This document shows, piece after piece, positions 14,969 through 23,998 of a DNA stretch of 64,000 nt. The position numbers were made by a program, and so were the translations under genes. Origin of the DNA: Desulfoscipio sp. XC116 (GTDB lineage: Bacteria; Bacillota; Desulfotomaculia; Desulfotomaculales; Desulfallaceae); assembly GCF_039851975.1 (NCBI RefSeq), contig NZ_CP156660.1:2051035-2115034 (forward strand), read 5' to 3'. How positions within the stretch are numbered: position 1 is the first letter of the stretch; each line of letters opens with the position of its first letter. The notes beneath the pieces were generated by a model, which was given only the letters and a program-made list of their open reading frames with translations, had not been told where the DNA came from and did no database searches.

Positions 14969-17089
14969 CTACATTAAGTGCTCGCTACCGGTCCTATCCT
15001 TGGATACCTCAAGCTCCTTTAAGGATATCTTTGACGACAGTATAATTAAGTCAATATCATCAGGCAAAATGCTTTTAGCTTCTTCCAACAGCACTTTGGC
15101 ATCCTGCAACATACCCAAGGCCAACAACCCGGTAATTTTCTCAATTAATTTATCTTTAAGTTCATCGAGCTCCACTTCTGCATGCTCTTGTTTCAATTTG
15201 ACTTCATTTAATAATAATCCAATCCCCCGCTTCATCATGGGGACCTTCTCCAGCGCTTCTTTAAGGCACTTCACGTATTCAAGATCGTTGTTTTTGTACT
15301 GTCTCTCCGCTTTAGACAGATAAAGCAGAAAAACTTCTTCGTCGTTTTTAACTTCATATGGATAATTTCCGCTTAAAAAATGAGGATTGTACAAGTACTC
15401 TACATATTTAATACCCACATTTATGTAACCGTTTAGTATGGTCAGAAACTCATTGTCAGGCAAATCCTGCCGGTTTAGTAAAGACCTCCATAAAAGCTTA
15501 CCGGTTTTAACCGAAGTGAGATCGTTATAATTATTGTATTCATGCAAATAATCTTCAACCTTTTTATAGCAGTCGACGTGATATTTACTGATAAAATTCA
15601 GGTAGGTGTCAATATTTGTCTCGGTAATATTAATAAAGTAGCTCTGTAAAGGTTTTTTAATGGACATAATTATATAGAAAATATCCCCGAAAAAATCAAT
15701 GCATTGATTAAAGTTAAGCCTTTCCGTCAGATCTTTTGTGTATTTATCAACGTCTGTGACATTATGCTCATAATAAGCAAGCCTCAAGCAATTCAAAAGG
15801 TCATAATTTGCGTTTTCATCGTTAAATATTTTATAAACATCGACCCTGTCTTTTTCATCCACAGTTGCAAGCCTGTCCTCCAGCGACGATACAAAAACCG
15901 TGTAAAGTTTATCGGTTTCAGCAAACTGCTTTTGTTGATAATATGTCTTCAAACCATAATAATCCCCCAAAGTAACATAGGAATCTACAATCGCCCTCAT
16001 ATTGTTAAGTATAAAGCCAACGTTGTCTATGTTTTGAACGCACCTGATACACTGCCCGTGATTTGCGTCTCTTTTATAGATCGCAAACAAATCACTGTAC
16101 GCAACCTCCGCCTTGCCAAGAGTGTAAAACAATAAGGATGTGTTTTTGGCGGTCAAATTTTTGACTTTATCAAGTAACCCTAAATATTTTTCATAATTTT
16201 CCCCGGCTTGTTCAAATTGCTTGTTATTATATTGTATCCTGGCCAGGTATAATACCAAATCTATATTTTCAGCGTCAAGAGCGAGGGCCTCCAAAATAAC
16301 CGTGGTGGCTTCATCCGGCTTATTGTTTTGCATTAGGCACCAGACAAGCTGGTTATAAACATAAAGATGATGTTTTTTCGCAGCGGCGTACTGTTTGTTT
16401 AAAAATTCATATGCTTTTCTGGCGTAGTCCAGGGCTTCCAGGTGGTCGCGGTGCATGCCGTAGGTCACCGACAGTTGATAGGTGTAATAGAGACTGTCAG
16501 GGTCTTTTTCCAGCTCGTTTTTGAGAATTTTGCTGGTTCTTTGGAATTTTTTTTCCATTAATTCCTGGTCATCGGACAGATAACCATAGTGCACAATGAG
16601 AGCGTTTAATTTGGCAATGGGTTCCCGTACCATAGGTTGGTTATGAACGGCACCCTTAAAGCAAAATTCCTTGTCCTTTTTAAAAAGCCTAGTAGACAGA
16701 AAGGTGGAAAAATCCTCGGTGTTACTGGATGTGTGAAAATTTCTGATAGTCACGCAGGCTGTTTTAAATTTTTTATATTGGCCGGTTTGAAAGAATTTAA
16801 TAATACCATCGGAATTCTGCAACACTTCATCACCGTCTATGCCAAAAAACCATTCGCCTTTGGAGTAATTTACCGTTATATTTCTAATTTCCGAAAAATC
16901 ATCTCTCCATTCATGAAAATACACCTGATCGGTGTATTTTTTTGCTATTTCAACGGTATTATCAGTGGACCCAGTATCCACTATGATAAGCTCACTTTCA
17001 ACGGCATCCCTTATGGGCTGTAAGCTTTGCAAACATTCGTCCAGATGTTTGGATTCATTCTTTACCATCATGCTGATACTTAGCTTCAT
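14969..17089 (-). CDS. glycosyltransferase family 2 with C-terminal helical repeats
   Basis: 706 residues. The N-terminal GT2 domain starts at once (LSISMMVKNESKHLDECL), with IIVDTGSTDNT (about 35-45) and the metal-binding GIDGDEVL (about 83-90). About 450 residues of TPR-like helices follow (YTYQLSVTYGMHRDHLEALD). Cytoplasmic; no membrane segment. It is the first gene after flagellin and precedes the methyltransferase and the nucleotide-sugar operon, so it is the best candidate for the flagellin O-glycosyltransferase. A strong terminator separates it from hag, so it needs readthrough or its own promoter. Confidence 0.8.
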   Translation of the reverse strand: MKLSISMMVKNESKHLDECLQSLQPIRDAVESELIIVDTGSTDNTVEIAKKYTDQVYFHEWRDDFSEIRNITVNYSKGEWFFGIDGDEVLQNSDGIIKFFQTGQYKKFKTACVTIRNFHTSSNTEDFSTFLSTRLFKKDKEFCFKGAVHNQPMVREPIAKLNALIVHYGYLSDDQELMEKKFQRTSKILKNELEKDPDSLYYTYQLSVTYGMHRDHLEALDYARKAYEFLNKQYAAAKKHHLYVYNQLVWCLMQNNKPDEATTVILEALALDAENIDLVLYLARIQYNNKQFEQAGENYEKYLGLLDKVKNLTAKNTSLLFYTLGKAEVAYSDLFAIYKRDANHGQCIRCVQNIDNVGFILNNMRAIVDSYVTLGDYYGLKTYYQQKQFAETDKLYTVFVSSLEDRLATVDEKDRVDVYKIFNDENANYDLLNCLRLAYYEHNVTDVDKYTKDLTERLNFNQCIDFFGDIFYIIMSIKKPLQSYFINITETNIDTYLNFISKYHVDCYKKVEDYLHEYNNYNDLTSVKTGKLLWRSLLNRQDLPDNEFLTILNGYINVGIKYVEYLYNPHFLSGNYPYEVKNDEEVFLLYLSKAERQYKNNDLEYVKCLKEALEKVPMMKRGIGLLLNEVKLKQEHAEVELDELKDKLIEKITGLLALGMLQDAKVLLEEAKSILPDDIDLIILSSKISLKELEVSKDRTGSEHLM

Positions 17090-17188
17090 GTATTTTCATC
17101 CTTCCAGAAGCAATTTGCTAATACAACATTGGATTCCTTTTATGCAAAACCACTAAGTATAAAAATGATGCTCCATAAAAAGAACAGC

Positions 17189-17228
17189 TTATTAAGGGAG
17201 CAGAGTGGAAACTCTGCTCCCTTAATAA
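17189..17228 (-). terminator. strong rho-independent terminator of hag
   Basis: A perfect 18-bp stem (TTATTAAGGGAGCAGAGT and its complement) with a four-base loop, followed on the minus strand by GCTGTTCTTTTT. It lies 22 bases beyond the flagellin stop. Confidence 0.9.
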
Positions 17229-17249
17229 TTTATTAATTAACTGCTTGAA

Positions 17250-19058
17250 TTACCTTAACAACTGCAGCACGTTCTGGGGTTGCTGGTTGGCTTGGGCCAG
17301 CATGGCCTGAGCCGCCTGGGAAAGAATGTTCATTTTGGTAAATTCCATCATTTCCTTGGCCATGTCCACATCTCGAATGCGGGACTCGGCGGCGGTCAAG
17401 TTTTCAGAGGATGTGCCCAGGTTGTTGATGGTATGCTCCAGACGGTTCTGGTAAGCGCCCAGTTCCGAGCGCATGCCGGAAACATTTTCAATGGCGTTGT
17501 TGATTACTTTCACGGCAGCGCTCGCCGACTCGTGACTGGATACGTCCAGAGCATATTCAACGGTAGTGCTGGTGGTGCCGTTGGTGACGTTTTGCACCTC
17601 GGTGAATCTGGCCCCTTCCACATCAGTATGTTCCAATCCGGCCGCGGTAGCGGATATTCCGAGGGCCAGCGAACGCATATCCTTAATTTCAATAGTCATA
17701 CTCTGCCCCTGGTTGGCGCCGATCTGGAAGGTGGCCCTGAATGTGCCGCCGGAACCGCTCTGGCCGGGTACAAAATCGCCCAGGATCTGGTCAAGGTTGG
17801 CACCCTTGATGCTGAACTCCGGCACTGTTCCATCTGTTACGTCATCACCTGTTGTAGTTGTTGTAAATTGGAAATACGTATTGGTGTCATTAATATTGTT
17901 TGGATTGGTGGCGATGGTTGCCGAAACAGTACTGCCGCCAAATACCGCACTAAAAGCATCATTAAAAGCAGTTACCAGATCGCTTGCGGTTATTTTTCCG
18001 GTCGAAGCAGTGCCAATTTCGGTTCCCAGGGTTATATTTGCCGTCCTGCCGTTGTAGGTGACTGTAAATGTCTTGCCCGCCCAATCATCCCGGTTTAAGT
18101 TGTCCGTTCCTTCTATATCCTTGGAGCCGAATAGGGTCGCTTCTTCAGCTGCTGTCCCAACACCTGTAATTGCTGTTGACGTACTAGCCCCTAGCATAGT
18201 GTTAAATGAAGCGGCTGTTAGGCTGATTGTTGCACCGCCAATTTTAGACTGAATGGAGAATATGCCCGAATCTGAAACGTCAATAGTAGCCACTTCAGCC
18301 AGCGTGACTGTTCTCTCAGTGCCGTCCGCCAACTCGAAAGTAACCGCGGAAGTGATTTTACCCAAAACTTCTTCCAGGGCATCTCTTCTCATAGCATCCG
18401 TGGCATCAGCTCCAGCTTGCCCGGCTGCAGTCTGGTCCCAAAGTGTTTTAAACGCTTCGCCGGTTATTGAAAAACTTACAGCTGTTCCAGTAGCGTCATG
18501 CACCACAAAGGTCATAGTACCGGTTGCGCCGTCAATTACACTATCAGCAAGACTAACCGCAGTAAGGTTTAATATCTTACCACCCTGAGCGGCAACTCCC
18601 TTGGCTTCGGTGCTGGAAAGGCTTACCCCGCTGGCGGAAGCGCCGCCGTCCAGCAACTTCTGGGTGTTGAACTCGGTGGTGTTGCCGATGCGGTTGATTT
18701 CAGAAGTCAACGCATTGATTTCCTTCTGGATCTCGTTGCGGTCAACGCTGACGTTGGTGTCGTTGGCCGCCTGGTCGGCCAGCTCGCGCATGCGCTGCAG
18801 AATGCTGTGGGTCTCATTGAGGTTGCCCTCAGCGGTCTGGATCATGGAAATACCGTCCTGGGCATTGCGCTGGGCCTGGTCAAGACCGCGGATTTGAGCG
18901 CGCATTTTTTCGGAAATGGCCAGACCGGCCGCGTCATCACCGGCGCGGTTGATACGGAGTCCTGAGGATAATTTTTCTAAAGATTTTTGTCCGATAGCGT
19001 TGTTGCCGCTCAACTGACGATAGGTGTTCAGCGCAGCAATGTTGTGATTGATAATCAT
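17250..19058 (-). CDS. hag: flagellin
   Basis: The filament subunit, 602 residues. Conserved D0/D1 ends are intact: MIINHNIAALNTYRQL at the N-terminus, INRAGDDAAGLAISEKMRAQ, and C-terminal MEFTKMNILSQAAQAMLAQA ending in LLR. The middle (about 165-480) is a large, threonine/alanine-rich variable domain, roughly twice the total length of B. subtilis Hag, and so a likely glycosylation surface. The start is ATG 19058 with AAGGAGG nine bases upstream; the longer frame to 19127 has no RBS and its N-terminus is not flagellin-like. It is expressed from a sigma-28-like promoter, with CsrA/FliW control suggested by the leader and by the two genes directly upstream. Confidence 0.96.
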   Translation of the reverse strand: MIINHNIAALNTYRQLSGNNAIGQKSLEKLSSGLRINRAGDDAAGLAISEKMRAQIRGLDQAQRNAQDGISMIQTAEGNLNETHSILQRMRELADQAANDTNVSVDRNEIQKEINALTSEINRIGNTTEFNTQKLLDGGASASGVSLSSTEAKGVAAQGGKILNLTAVSLADSVIDGATGTMTFVVHDATGTAVSFSITGEAFKTLWDQTAAGQAGADATDAMRRDALEEVLGKITSAVTFELADGTERTVTLAEVATIDVSDSGIFSIQSKIGGATISLTAASFNTMLGASTSTAITGVGTAAEEATLFGSKDIEGTDNLNRDDWAGKTFTVTYNGRTANITLGTEIGTASTGKITASDLVTAFNDAFSAVFGGSTVSATIATNPNNINDTNTYFQFTTTTTGDDVTDGTVPEFSIKGANLDQILGDFVPGQSGSGGTFRATFQIGANQGQSMTIEIKDMRSLALGISATAAGLEHTDVEGARFTEVQNVTNGTTSTTVEYALDVSSHESASAAVKVINNAIENVSGMRSELGAYQNRLEHTINNLGTSSENLTAAESRIRDVDMAKEMMEFTKMNILSQAAQAMLAQANQQPQNVLQLLR

Positions 19059-19067
19059 GTTTTCATT

Positions 19068-19096
19068 CCTCCTTGAAATTTTATTTGCATCCATGC
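19068..19096 (-). promoter_or_regulatory. putative CsrA-binding sites in the hag leader
   Basis: Two ANGGA motifs lie in the hag leader: AAGGA within the Shine-Dalgarno (19068-19074), and ATGGA inside the small palindrome GCATGGATGC (19087-19096). Paired sites, one over the SD, are how CsrA blocks hag translation in B. subtilis. An upstream arm pair AATATCC/GGATATT may fold the 5' part of the leader. Confidence 0.5.
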
Positions 19097-19157
19097 GAAA
19101 TTTTAATATCCCTCGGGTGGCCACCACTTGGATATTGGAAAACCTTCCTAACCATAA

Positions 19158-19185
19158 TATTCGTCAAAAATAGCCACATACTTTA
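19158..19185 (-). promoter_or_regulatory. sigma-28 (sigma-D)-like promoter of hag
   Basis: Minus strand TAAA (19182-19185), 16 bases, then GACGAATA (19158-19165). The same -35/-10 pair with a 15-base spacer occurs before flgM. The -10 is close to, not identical with, the GCCGATAT consensus. TAAA overlaps the csrA stop codon. The predicted leader is about 95 bases. Confidence 0.6.
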
Positions 19186-19425
19186 ACGTTTTTCCCCTTG
19201 CCCGGCCAAAAAATCTTTCAGCAGCTCCGCCGCGTTGCCGTCACCGGCCGCGGCGGTGGCGTTTTCCTCCCGCACGGCCTGGTACAGCTCGCTGCGTAAG
19301 ATGGTTACATCCCCGGGCGCGTCGATGCCTATTTTAACGGTATCGTCCTTAACTTCCAGAACGGTAATTTTGATCCGATCCCCCAGCATAATTCCCTGGT
19401 TTCTTTTGCGGGTAAGCACCAGCAT
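19183..19425 (-). CDS. csrA: carbon storage regulator CsrA
   Basis: 80 residues. MLVLTRKRNQGIMLGDRIKI is the canonical CsrA start, and the RNA-binding beta-5 residues are present (DVTILRSELY). A glycine/alanine-rich tail of about 20 residues extends beyond the usual 60-74. It is a homodimeric RNA-binding translational repressor. The gene follows fliW by one base and precedes hag, the classic Firmicute fliW-csrA-hag order in which FliW sequesters CsrA until flagellin is secreted. Confidence 0.96.
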   Translation of the reverse strand: MLVLTRKRNQGIMLGDRIKITVLEVKDDTVKIGIDAPGDVTILRSELYQAVREENATAAAGDGNAAELLKDFLAGQGEKR

Positions 19426-19426
19426 G

Positions 19427-19957
19427 CTACACTCCCCCCTTGCCCGAAACCTTTTTTGCCGTATCGGGCGGGGTGTCCCCGGCAGGCTCGGACACCTTTC
19501 CCGTCCGGTCCCGGCCGGCAGGGGATTTGATTTCCTGAAAAAGATTGTGCCTGGTGGAATAAGGAGAACCGCTCAAAATGACCTGTCTGCCTTTGCGCAG
19601 CCGGGTATTGATGATAATGGGGGCCACCAGATTGGCGGTAGCGGCCGCGGGGTTGTCCGGCGGTACGGTGACGGCGGTCAGCACCAGTGCCTCGGCAGAT
19701 TCTTTTATCTCCAGTTCACCGGCAATTTGATCGGGCACATCACAAGAGTAGCCTTGATAATACTTAAACGGATCGATGATTAACAGAGCCACGGCGGGCT
19801 CGTCCACAGCCTGCAGCCACCGGATGTTTTCCGCACCCTCCACGGGCAGCATAAAAAAACGCCGCAGCCGCTCAAAGCCGGGTATCCCTTTGGGGAATTC
19901 GATAATCATGTTTGCTTCTATTTCCAGTATGCCGAAGCGGGCAGTCCGCACCTTCAT
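19427..19957 (-). CDS. fliW: flagellar assembly factor FliW
   Basis: 177 residues from ATG 19957, preceded by AGAGGAG. The FliW core is clear (FGILEIEANMIIEFPKGIPG, then DPFKYYQGY and the ending motif STRHNLFQ). A 35-residue polar, proline-rich tail after the core is unusual. FliW binds CsrA and flagellin competitively and so couples hag translation to export. An upstream frame extension to 20008 crosses a hairpin and is rejected as coding. Confidence 0.95.
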   Translation of the reverse strand: MKVRTARFGILEIEANMIIEFPKGIPGFERLRRFFMLPVEGAENIRWLQAVDEPAVALLIIDPFKYYQGYSCDVPDQIAGELEIKESAEALVLTAVTVPPDNPAAATANLVAPIIINTRLRKGRQVILSGSPYSTRHNLFQEIKSPAGRDRTGKVSEPAGDTPPDTAKKVSGKGGV

Positions 19958-19988
19958 GACAGCATCTCCTCTAAAAAGGTAAAATTTT

Positions 19989-20010
19989 AGGTGACCCTGC
20001 CAGGTCACCT
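19989..20010 (-). promoter_or_regulatory. hairpin in the fliW leader
   Basis: AGGTGACC and GGTCACCT form a perfect 8-bp stem with a six-base loop, 32 bases before the fliW start. There is no T-run, so it is not an ordinary terminator. It could stabilise or process the polycistronic message. Confidence 0.4.
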
Positions 20011-20043
20011 TTCACTGAAATAATTTTAATTTTTTTAGTTTAT

Positions 20044-20343
20044 CTAAATATACACATCAACATAAGTACCCAACGGTTGTCTTGCCGGCGAATTGTCCGC
20101 AGCCGTCGATGCCTTGGTTTCCATGACCGGCTGCCGGTGTTCGCTAAAATTATCCACTGCCGCACCCCGGTTTGCTTCATTCAAGGGCGGGTGCAGTTCC
20201 TGCCCCGCCTTTTTCCGGCCCTGCAGCGGGTCAAAGGCAATATGGTCGTCCTGCTCCGGTTTGTTGCGGGCGGGGTCGACCTGACGTATTTTTATCGCGT
20301 CTTCAATAATCTGGGATTGTAATCCTCCGGCGCCAATTTTCAT
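20044..20343 (-). CDS. unknown flagellar-locus protein, 99 residues
   Basis: It lies between flgL and fliW, where B. subtilis has yviE (DUF6470), but at 99 residues it is about half that size and I see no clear match. It is hydrophilic, low in aromatics, and probably disordered in the middle (proline, asparagine and glutamate rich). The last residues, GTYVDVYI, form a short beta-like end. The N-terminus MKIGAGGLQSQIIEDAIK looks helical. Gaps of 44 and 86 bases fit operon membership. Confidence 0.6.
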   Translation of the reverse strand: MKIGAGGLQSQIIEDAIKIRQVDPARNKPEQDDHIAFDPLQGRKKAGQELHPPLNEANRGAAVDNFSEHRQPVMETKASTAADNSPARQPLGTYVDVYI

Positions 20344-20387
20344 TGATTACGCCTCCCCATGAAAAATATTCCTATATCCATCATAAA

Positions 20388-21338
20388 CTAGTTTAAAAAA
20401 TTAAGCAAGGAAACTTGCAAGATTTGCGCTCCCGCCGCCATGGAAGCCTGGTATACCAGCCGTTGCTGAGTTAATTCGATGGATACCTTGGCCAGATCGG
20501 CGTCTTCCAGATTGCTGATTACCCGGTTTAAAGTCAATTCCTGATTCCCAAGCTGATCCTTCACTGATTCAAAGTGGTTGGTACGGGCCCCCACCTGCAC
20601 CCGGTAGCGCAGTATATGGTTATGCTGATCATCAAGCTCACCGATGGATTGCTCGACACCTTCAACATTGGCATTCATTAAATTATCCCTTAACCTGATC
20701 AGGGCATCAAACACACCGCCGGTAACTTTTTTTTCGGGATCGGCAGTATCAACGTTCCCAAAAACGCCGAGTTCTTCACCTGTAGGATTGACCGACGGTA
20801 TATCAATCGCATAATTGGCCTGATCCAATATTTCCCGGCTTACCCGTTCAAGATTCCCCTGGTAGGTAATAGTAATGTTATTATCGGCGTCCCTGGTAAA
20901 TTCAAAGGGCGGCCGGCTGTTTTGCGTGCCGGCAAATATATAGACCCCACCCACGGAAGTGTTGGCAATATCCTTCATTTCATCCAATAATTTATCTATT
21001 TGCTCGCCGATAGCTTGCATATCAGATTCGGATAAAGTTCCGTTAACAGCCTGTTCGGCGTAATCCTTGGCTTTTTTTATAATGTTGCCTGTCGTATGCA
21101 ATGCGGTATCCGCTCCATAAAGATAACTCAAACCGTTATCAATATTACGCATATATTGCTCATTTAACTTCACATTTGTTCTAACATTCAGCAGCTGGCT
21201 GATGGCGGTGGAATCGTCGCTGAGCCCGATAATTTTTTTGGTGGTGGACGCCATTTCCTGAGCGCGGGCCATTCTTTGCATACCGTATTGAATATAGTTC
21301 TGGGTGTGGCGGCTTATCATGCCGTTAGTGACTCGCAT
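20388..21338 (-). CDS. flgL: flagellar hook-associated protein FlgL (HAP3)
   Basis: 316 residues. The N-terminus MRVTNGMISRHTQNYIQYGM and GLSDDSTAISQLLNVR are the flagellin-like D0 pattern of FlgL. The C-terminus LTQQRLVYQASMAAGAQILQ is the matching helix. FlgL forms the second hook-filament junction ring. It follows flgK by 46 bases. Confidence 0.95.
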   Translation of the reverse strand: MRVTNGMISRHTQNYIQYGMQRMARAQEMASTTKKIIGLSDDSTAISQLLNVRTNVKLNEQYMRNIDNGLSYLYGADTALHTTGNIIKKAKDYAEQAVNGTLSESDMQAIGEQIDKLLDEMKDIANTSVGGVYIFAGTQNSRPPFEFTRDADNNITITYQGNLERVSREILDQANYAIDIPSVNPTGEELGVFGNVDTADPEKKVTGGVFDALIRLRDNLMNANVEGVEQSIGELDDQHNHILRYRVQVGARTNHFESVKDQLGNQELTLNRVISNLEDADLAKVSIELTQQRLVYQASMAAGAQILQVSLLNFLN

Positions 21339-21384
21339 TGTTATTTCCCCCCTCCGGCGGTTCCTGGCAAAGTATGTATTTAAC

Positions 21385-22875
21385 TTAGGCTGTCCGGTTT
21401 ATCAGGTGATCAAGCAGTTCATCCAGTGTGGTCATTACCCTGGCGGAGGCTTGATACCCATATTGAAATTGCAGCAGCATGGAAAGTTCTTCATCTACGT
21501 TAACTCCCTGGGCGGAATCCCGTACCGATAAAATTTGCTCGTTAATGGCGTACTGGTTGTCCGTCATGTTCATGGCCGTGCTCGAATTGGCACCGATATT
21601 TGTAAGTATGGCGTTGTAGTATTCCGAGAAGGTAGCGCCATCCAGGTCGTAGGTCGCAAAATCTACACCGCCTACCGACACGTTGCCGCCGTCCATACTA
21701 ATGGTAAACCACCTGGCCACATTGAGGGCTTTTTCACCGTCGATGACAGTGGGGTCGGTCATTATTTCCGGATTAACTCTAAAAACATCGTTGGCGTCGC
21801 CCAGAGTGCCCGAAAAAAATTCATCCGTACTAAGCGAATCGGCGTCAAAAGGCGCCTGATCGTTGACCATTTTTTTCAGAGCTTCGGATAAATCGACAAG
21901 ATTAGCCCGGTACTCCTCTACCTTATTCCTGGTCATCTCCAGAGATAAAATGCTTCCCGCCGGAGGTGCGTTATCCGTATAGTTGTCAAGGGAAACTGTG
22001 GAGGAACCCGTAATTGAATTCATGGTCAGTAATATATCATCGTTGGTTTCGTCATACTGAATCGTTGCTACGGGATAATCAGCGTCTTTTTTCTTAAAAT
22101 CAACCTCTTGGCCAAAGATCTGTAATTCAATTTCCCCGCTGTCGTTTTTATTAATTACGTTAAGGGGCACATATTCCGCCAGCTGGTCCAGCAGCAAATC
22201 ACGTTTATCCAATAAATCATTGGGTTGGTTGCCATAGGCATAGACCTTTTTGATGCCTTGCGTTAAATCCCGCACTTGCTTCAAAATGTCGTTTACTACA
22301 TCAACCTGATCCTTCAGCTGCCCTCCGTCTACCTGCAGATTACCGGACCCATCATCTTTTAGCTTAACTATGCTTTCGCTGATATTTCCCAATTGCGAGT
22401 GAGACTCCCGCATCAAGTTGGCCAATTCATCGCCCAACTCGGCCACGGCGGCTTTTACACCCGGATCCTGGGGGCTGTTGTTTAAATCGTGCCAGGCTTC
22501 GAAAAAGTTGGTCATGACATCCCCGATACCGTCGGAGGTGGGCTCGGTGAAAATAGATTCGATACGGGCGTAAAGTTGTTCCTGGGTTGCCCAATAACCG
22601 TAAGCGGATGTGCTTGTGCGCACCTGAGTATCCAGATACTCATTGCGAATGCGTCTGATCATCCTTACTTCCACACCGGTGCCAAGCTGACCGACGGTTA
22701 ATTTGTTAAACGGCACGGGGTTGGTGTAGGGATCGGTGGCCGAGTGTACGGCCTGCTGGCGTGAATAACCGGCCGTTCCGGCGTTGGCTAAGTTGTGCCC
22801 GGTTGTTTCCAGAGAAATTTGATGGGTTTGCAGCGCCCGCCGGGCAAGTTCTATACCAGAAAATGATCCGGGCAT
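21385..22875 (-). CDS. flgK: flagellar hook-associated protein FlgK (HAP1)
   Basis: 496 residues. N-terminal FSGIELARRALQTHQISLET and HNLANAGTAGYSRQ are the rod/hook/HAP signature. The C-terminus MLLQFQYGYQASARVMTTLD is the usual FlgK end. Length is normal. It sits between flgN (its likely chaperone) and flgL. Confidence 0.95.
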   Translation of the reverse strand: MPGSFSGIELARRALQTHQISLETTGHNLANAGTAGYSRQQAVHSATDPYTNPVPFNKLTVGQLGTGVEVRMIRRIRNEYLDTQVRTSTSAYGYWATQEQLYARIESIFTEPTSDGIGDVMTNFFEAWHDLNNSPQDPGVKAAVAELGDELANLMRESHSQLGNISESIVKLKDDGSGNLQVDGGQLKDQVDVVNDILKQVRDLTQGIKKVYAYGNQPNDLLDKRDLLLDQLAEYVPLNVINKNDSGEIELQIFGQEVDFKKKDADYPVATIQYDETNDDILLTMNSITGSSTVSLDNYTDNAPPAGSILSLEMTRNKVEEYRANLVDLSEALKKMVNDQAPFDADSLSTDEFFSGTLGDANDVFRVNPEIMTDPTVIDGEKALNVARWFTISMDGGNVSVGGVDFATYDLDGATFSEYYNAILTNIGANSSTAMNMTDNQYAINEQILSVRDSAQGVNVDEELSMLLQFQYGYQASARVMTTLDELLDHLINRTA

Positions 22876-22994
22876 AATAGTATACCTCGCTTTATATTTT
22901 ATGTATGACTGGATTTGTCTGTTTGCTGTTTGTTAGCGGTTAAGATAACTAATTTAGGTACGCCTATTCCAACATATACATGAAGGATTCTTTA

Positions 22995-23495
22995 TCAAAC
23001 GGACTTATTTAACGTGGTCAGCGTTCGTGTGGGATCCTGCACCCGTCCACTTTCGCCATAAGTAGTGCCACCGTCGGCCTGTTTGAATATATTCGTGATA
23101 GTAGTGTTCATCCGCAGGGCATTGCGGGTTAACAGATTGTTGGTATCGGTCAGCTGCCGCAGTTCATGCAGACGCAACCGCAAGTCCCGGCGCAAATCAA
23201 TAAGCCGTGCGGAAATTTCTCCCGGCGCCCCGGCGGCAATAGCGGTTAAAGTGGCCCCCGGCGCAATGGACTGTGCGTTTTCCAGCCGATTTTGCAGCGT
23301 TTCCCGAGTGTCTTCCAACCGCCGCAGTTCCCCGTTCAATTCGCTCAGTTCGGCAACAGCCTGATTTAACATTTCCATATCGTTGCGGCGCAGAGCGCTG
23401 TTTTGCCAGCCGGTGGCTTTCAATAACTGGCCGGCCAGTTCATGCTCCCGGCGCAGCACTGCTTCCAGTTCTATAAAAAGAGCATCCCTTTCCAT
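22995..23495 (-). CDS. flgN: flagellar export chaperone FlgN
   Basis: 166 residues, almost entirely helical and charged (ELEAVLRREHELAGQLLKA, LIDLRRDLRLRLHELRQ). The fold and position between flgM and flgK identify it; FlgN sequences diverge widely, so identification leans on synteny. It guards FlgK and FlgL before export. Confidence 0.85.
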   Translation of the reverse strand: MERDALFIELEAVLRREHELAGQLLKATGWQNSALRRNDMEMLNQAVAELSELNGELRRLEDTRETLQNRLENAQSIAPGATLTAIAAGAPGEISARLIDLRRDLRLRLHELRQLTDTNNLLTRNALRMNTTITNIFKQADGGTTYGESGRVQDPTRTLTTLNKSV

Positions 23496-23532
23496 GTCGT
23501 TTCTCCTTAACCGGGTAATTTGCCATAAAGCA

Positions 23533-23823
23533 TTATACCTTGGTATCCAAACGTGATTCCCGTATAATCCCTTCGGCTATTTTTTCCGCCGAAGGCGTAT
23601 AGGTGCCGTTTTTAATACGGCTTTTGATTTCCGACACCTGATCCTGACGAACATCGGGCATCTGTTTCAGCGCCGCCCGGTAGGTTTGCAGTTCACGGCC
23701 CACCGAGGAAATTTCAGCTCTGTCCATGCCGGGAGTGCCCCGGTTTTTGCGCATATTTTTATTCTGATCGTTTTGTGATTTGTAAGCATTGATTACACCC
23801 GGTCCACGAGGGGTGACTTTCAT
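23533..23823 (-). CDS. flgM: anti-sigma-28 factor FlgM
   Basis: 96 residues from ATG 23823, which has GGCGGG eight bases upstream. The C-terminal half carries the sigma-binding helices (SEIKSRIKNGTYTPSAEKIA and EGIIRESRLD), typical of FlgM. FlgM holds sigma-28 inactive until it is exported through the completed hook. A sigma-28-like promoter precedes the gene, giving the usual feedback. Confidence 0.93.
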   Translation of the reverse strand: MKVTPRGPGVINAYKSQNDQNKNMRKNRGTPGMDRAEISSVGRELQTYRAALKQMPDVRQDQVSEIKSRIKNGTYTPSAEKIAEGIIRESRLDTKV

Positions 23824-23860
23824 GGCTTGCACCCGCCTTTGTTATCCTTCTTGTTAATAT

Positions 23861-23887
23861 TATTCGTCAGCGGTTAAAAAAACTTTA
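23861..23887 (-). promoter_or_regulatory. sigma-28 (sigma-D)-like promoter of flgM-flgN-flgK-flgL
   Basis: Minus strand TAAA (23884-23887), 15 bases, GACGAATA (23861-23868). It is the same pair as before hag, and the downstream TATT is shared too. It lies in the 175-base gap between cheB and flgM. Confidence 0.6.
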
Positions 23888-23998
23888 GAGTTTTTACAGC
23901 TTTTTGTGCAGTGTTTCCAGCCGCGTTACGCAAAGTTAAAAGTATTTATATCGGCTGTCGCATATTACTCCACCGTTGCCGTACCCGATACCACTGGT

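Noticed and set aside
17280-18897. Several long plus-strand frames opposite hag
   Set aside because: Antisense shadows of a biased-codon flagellin gene; no family match and no RBS.
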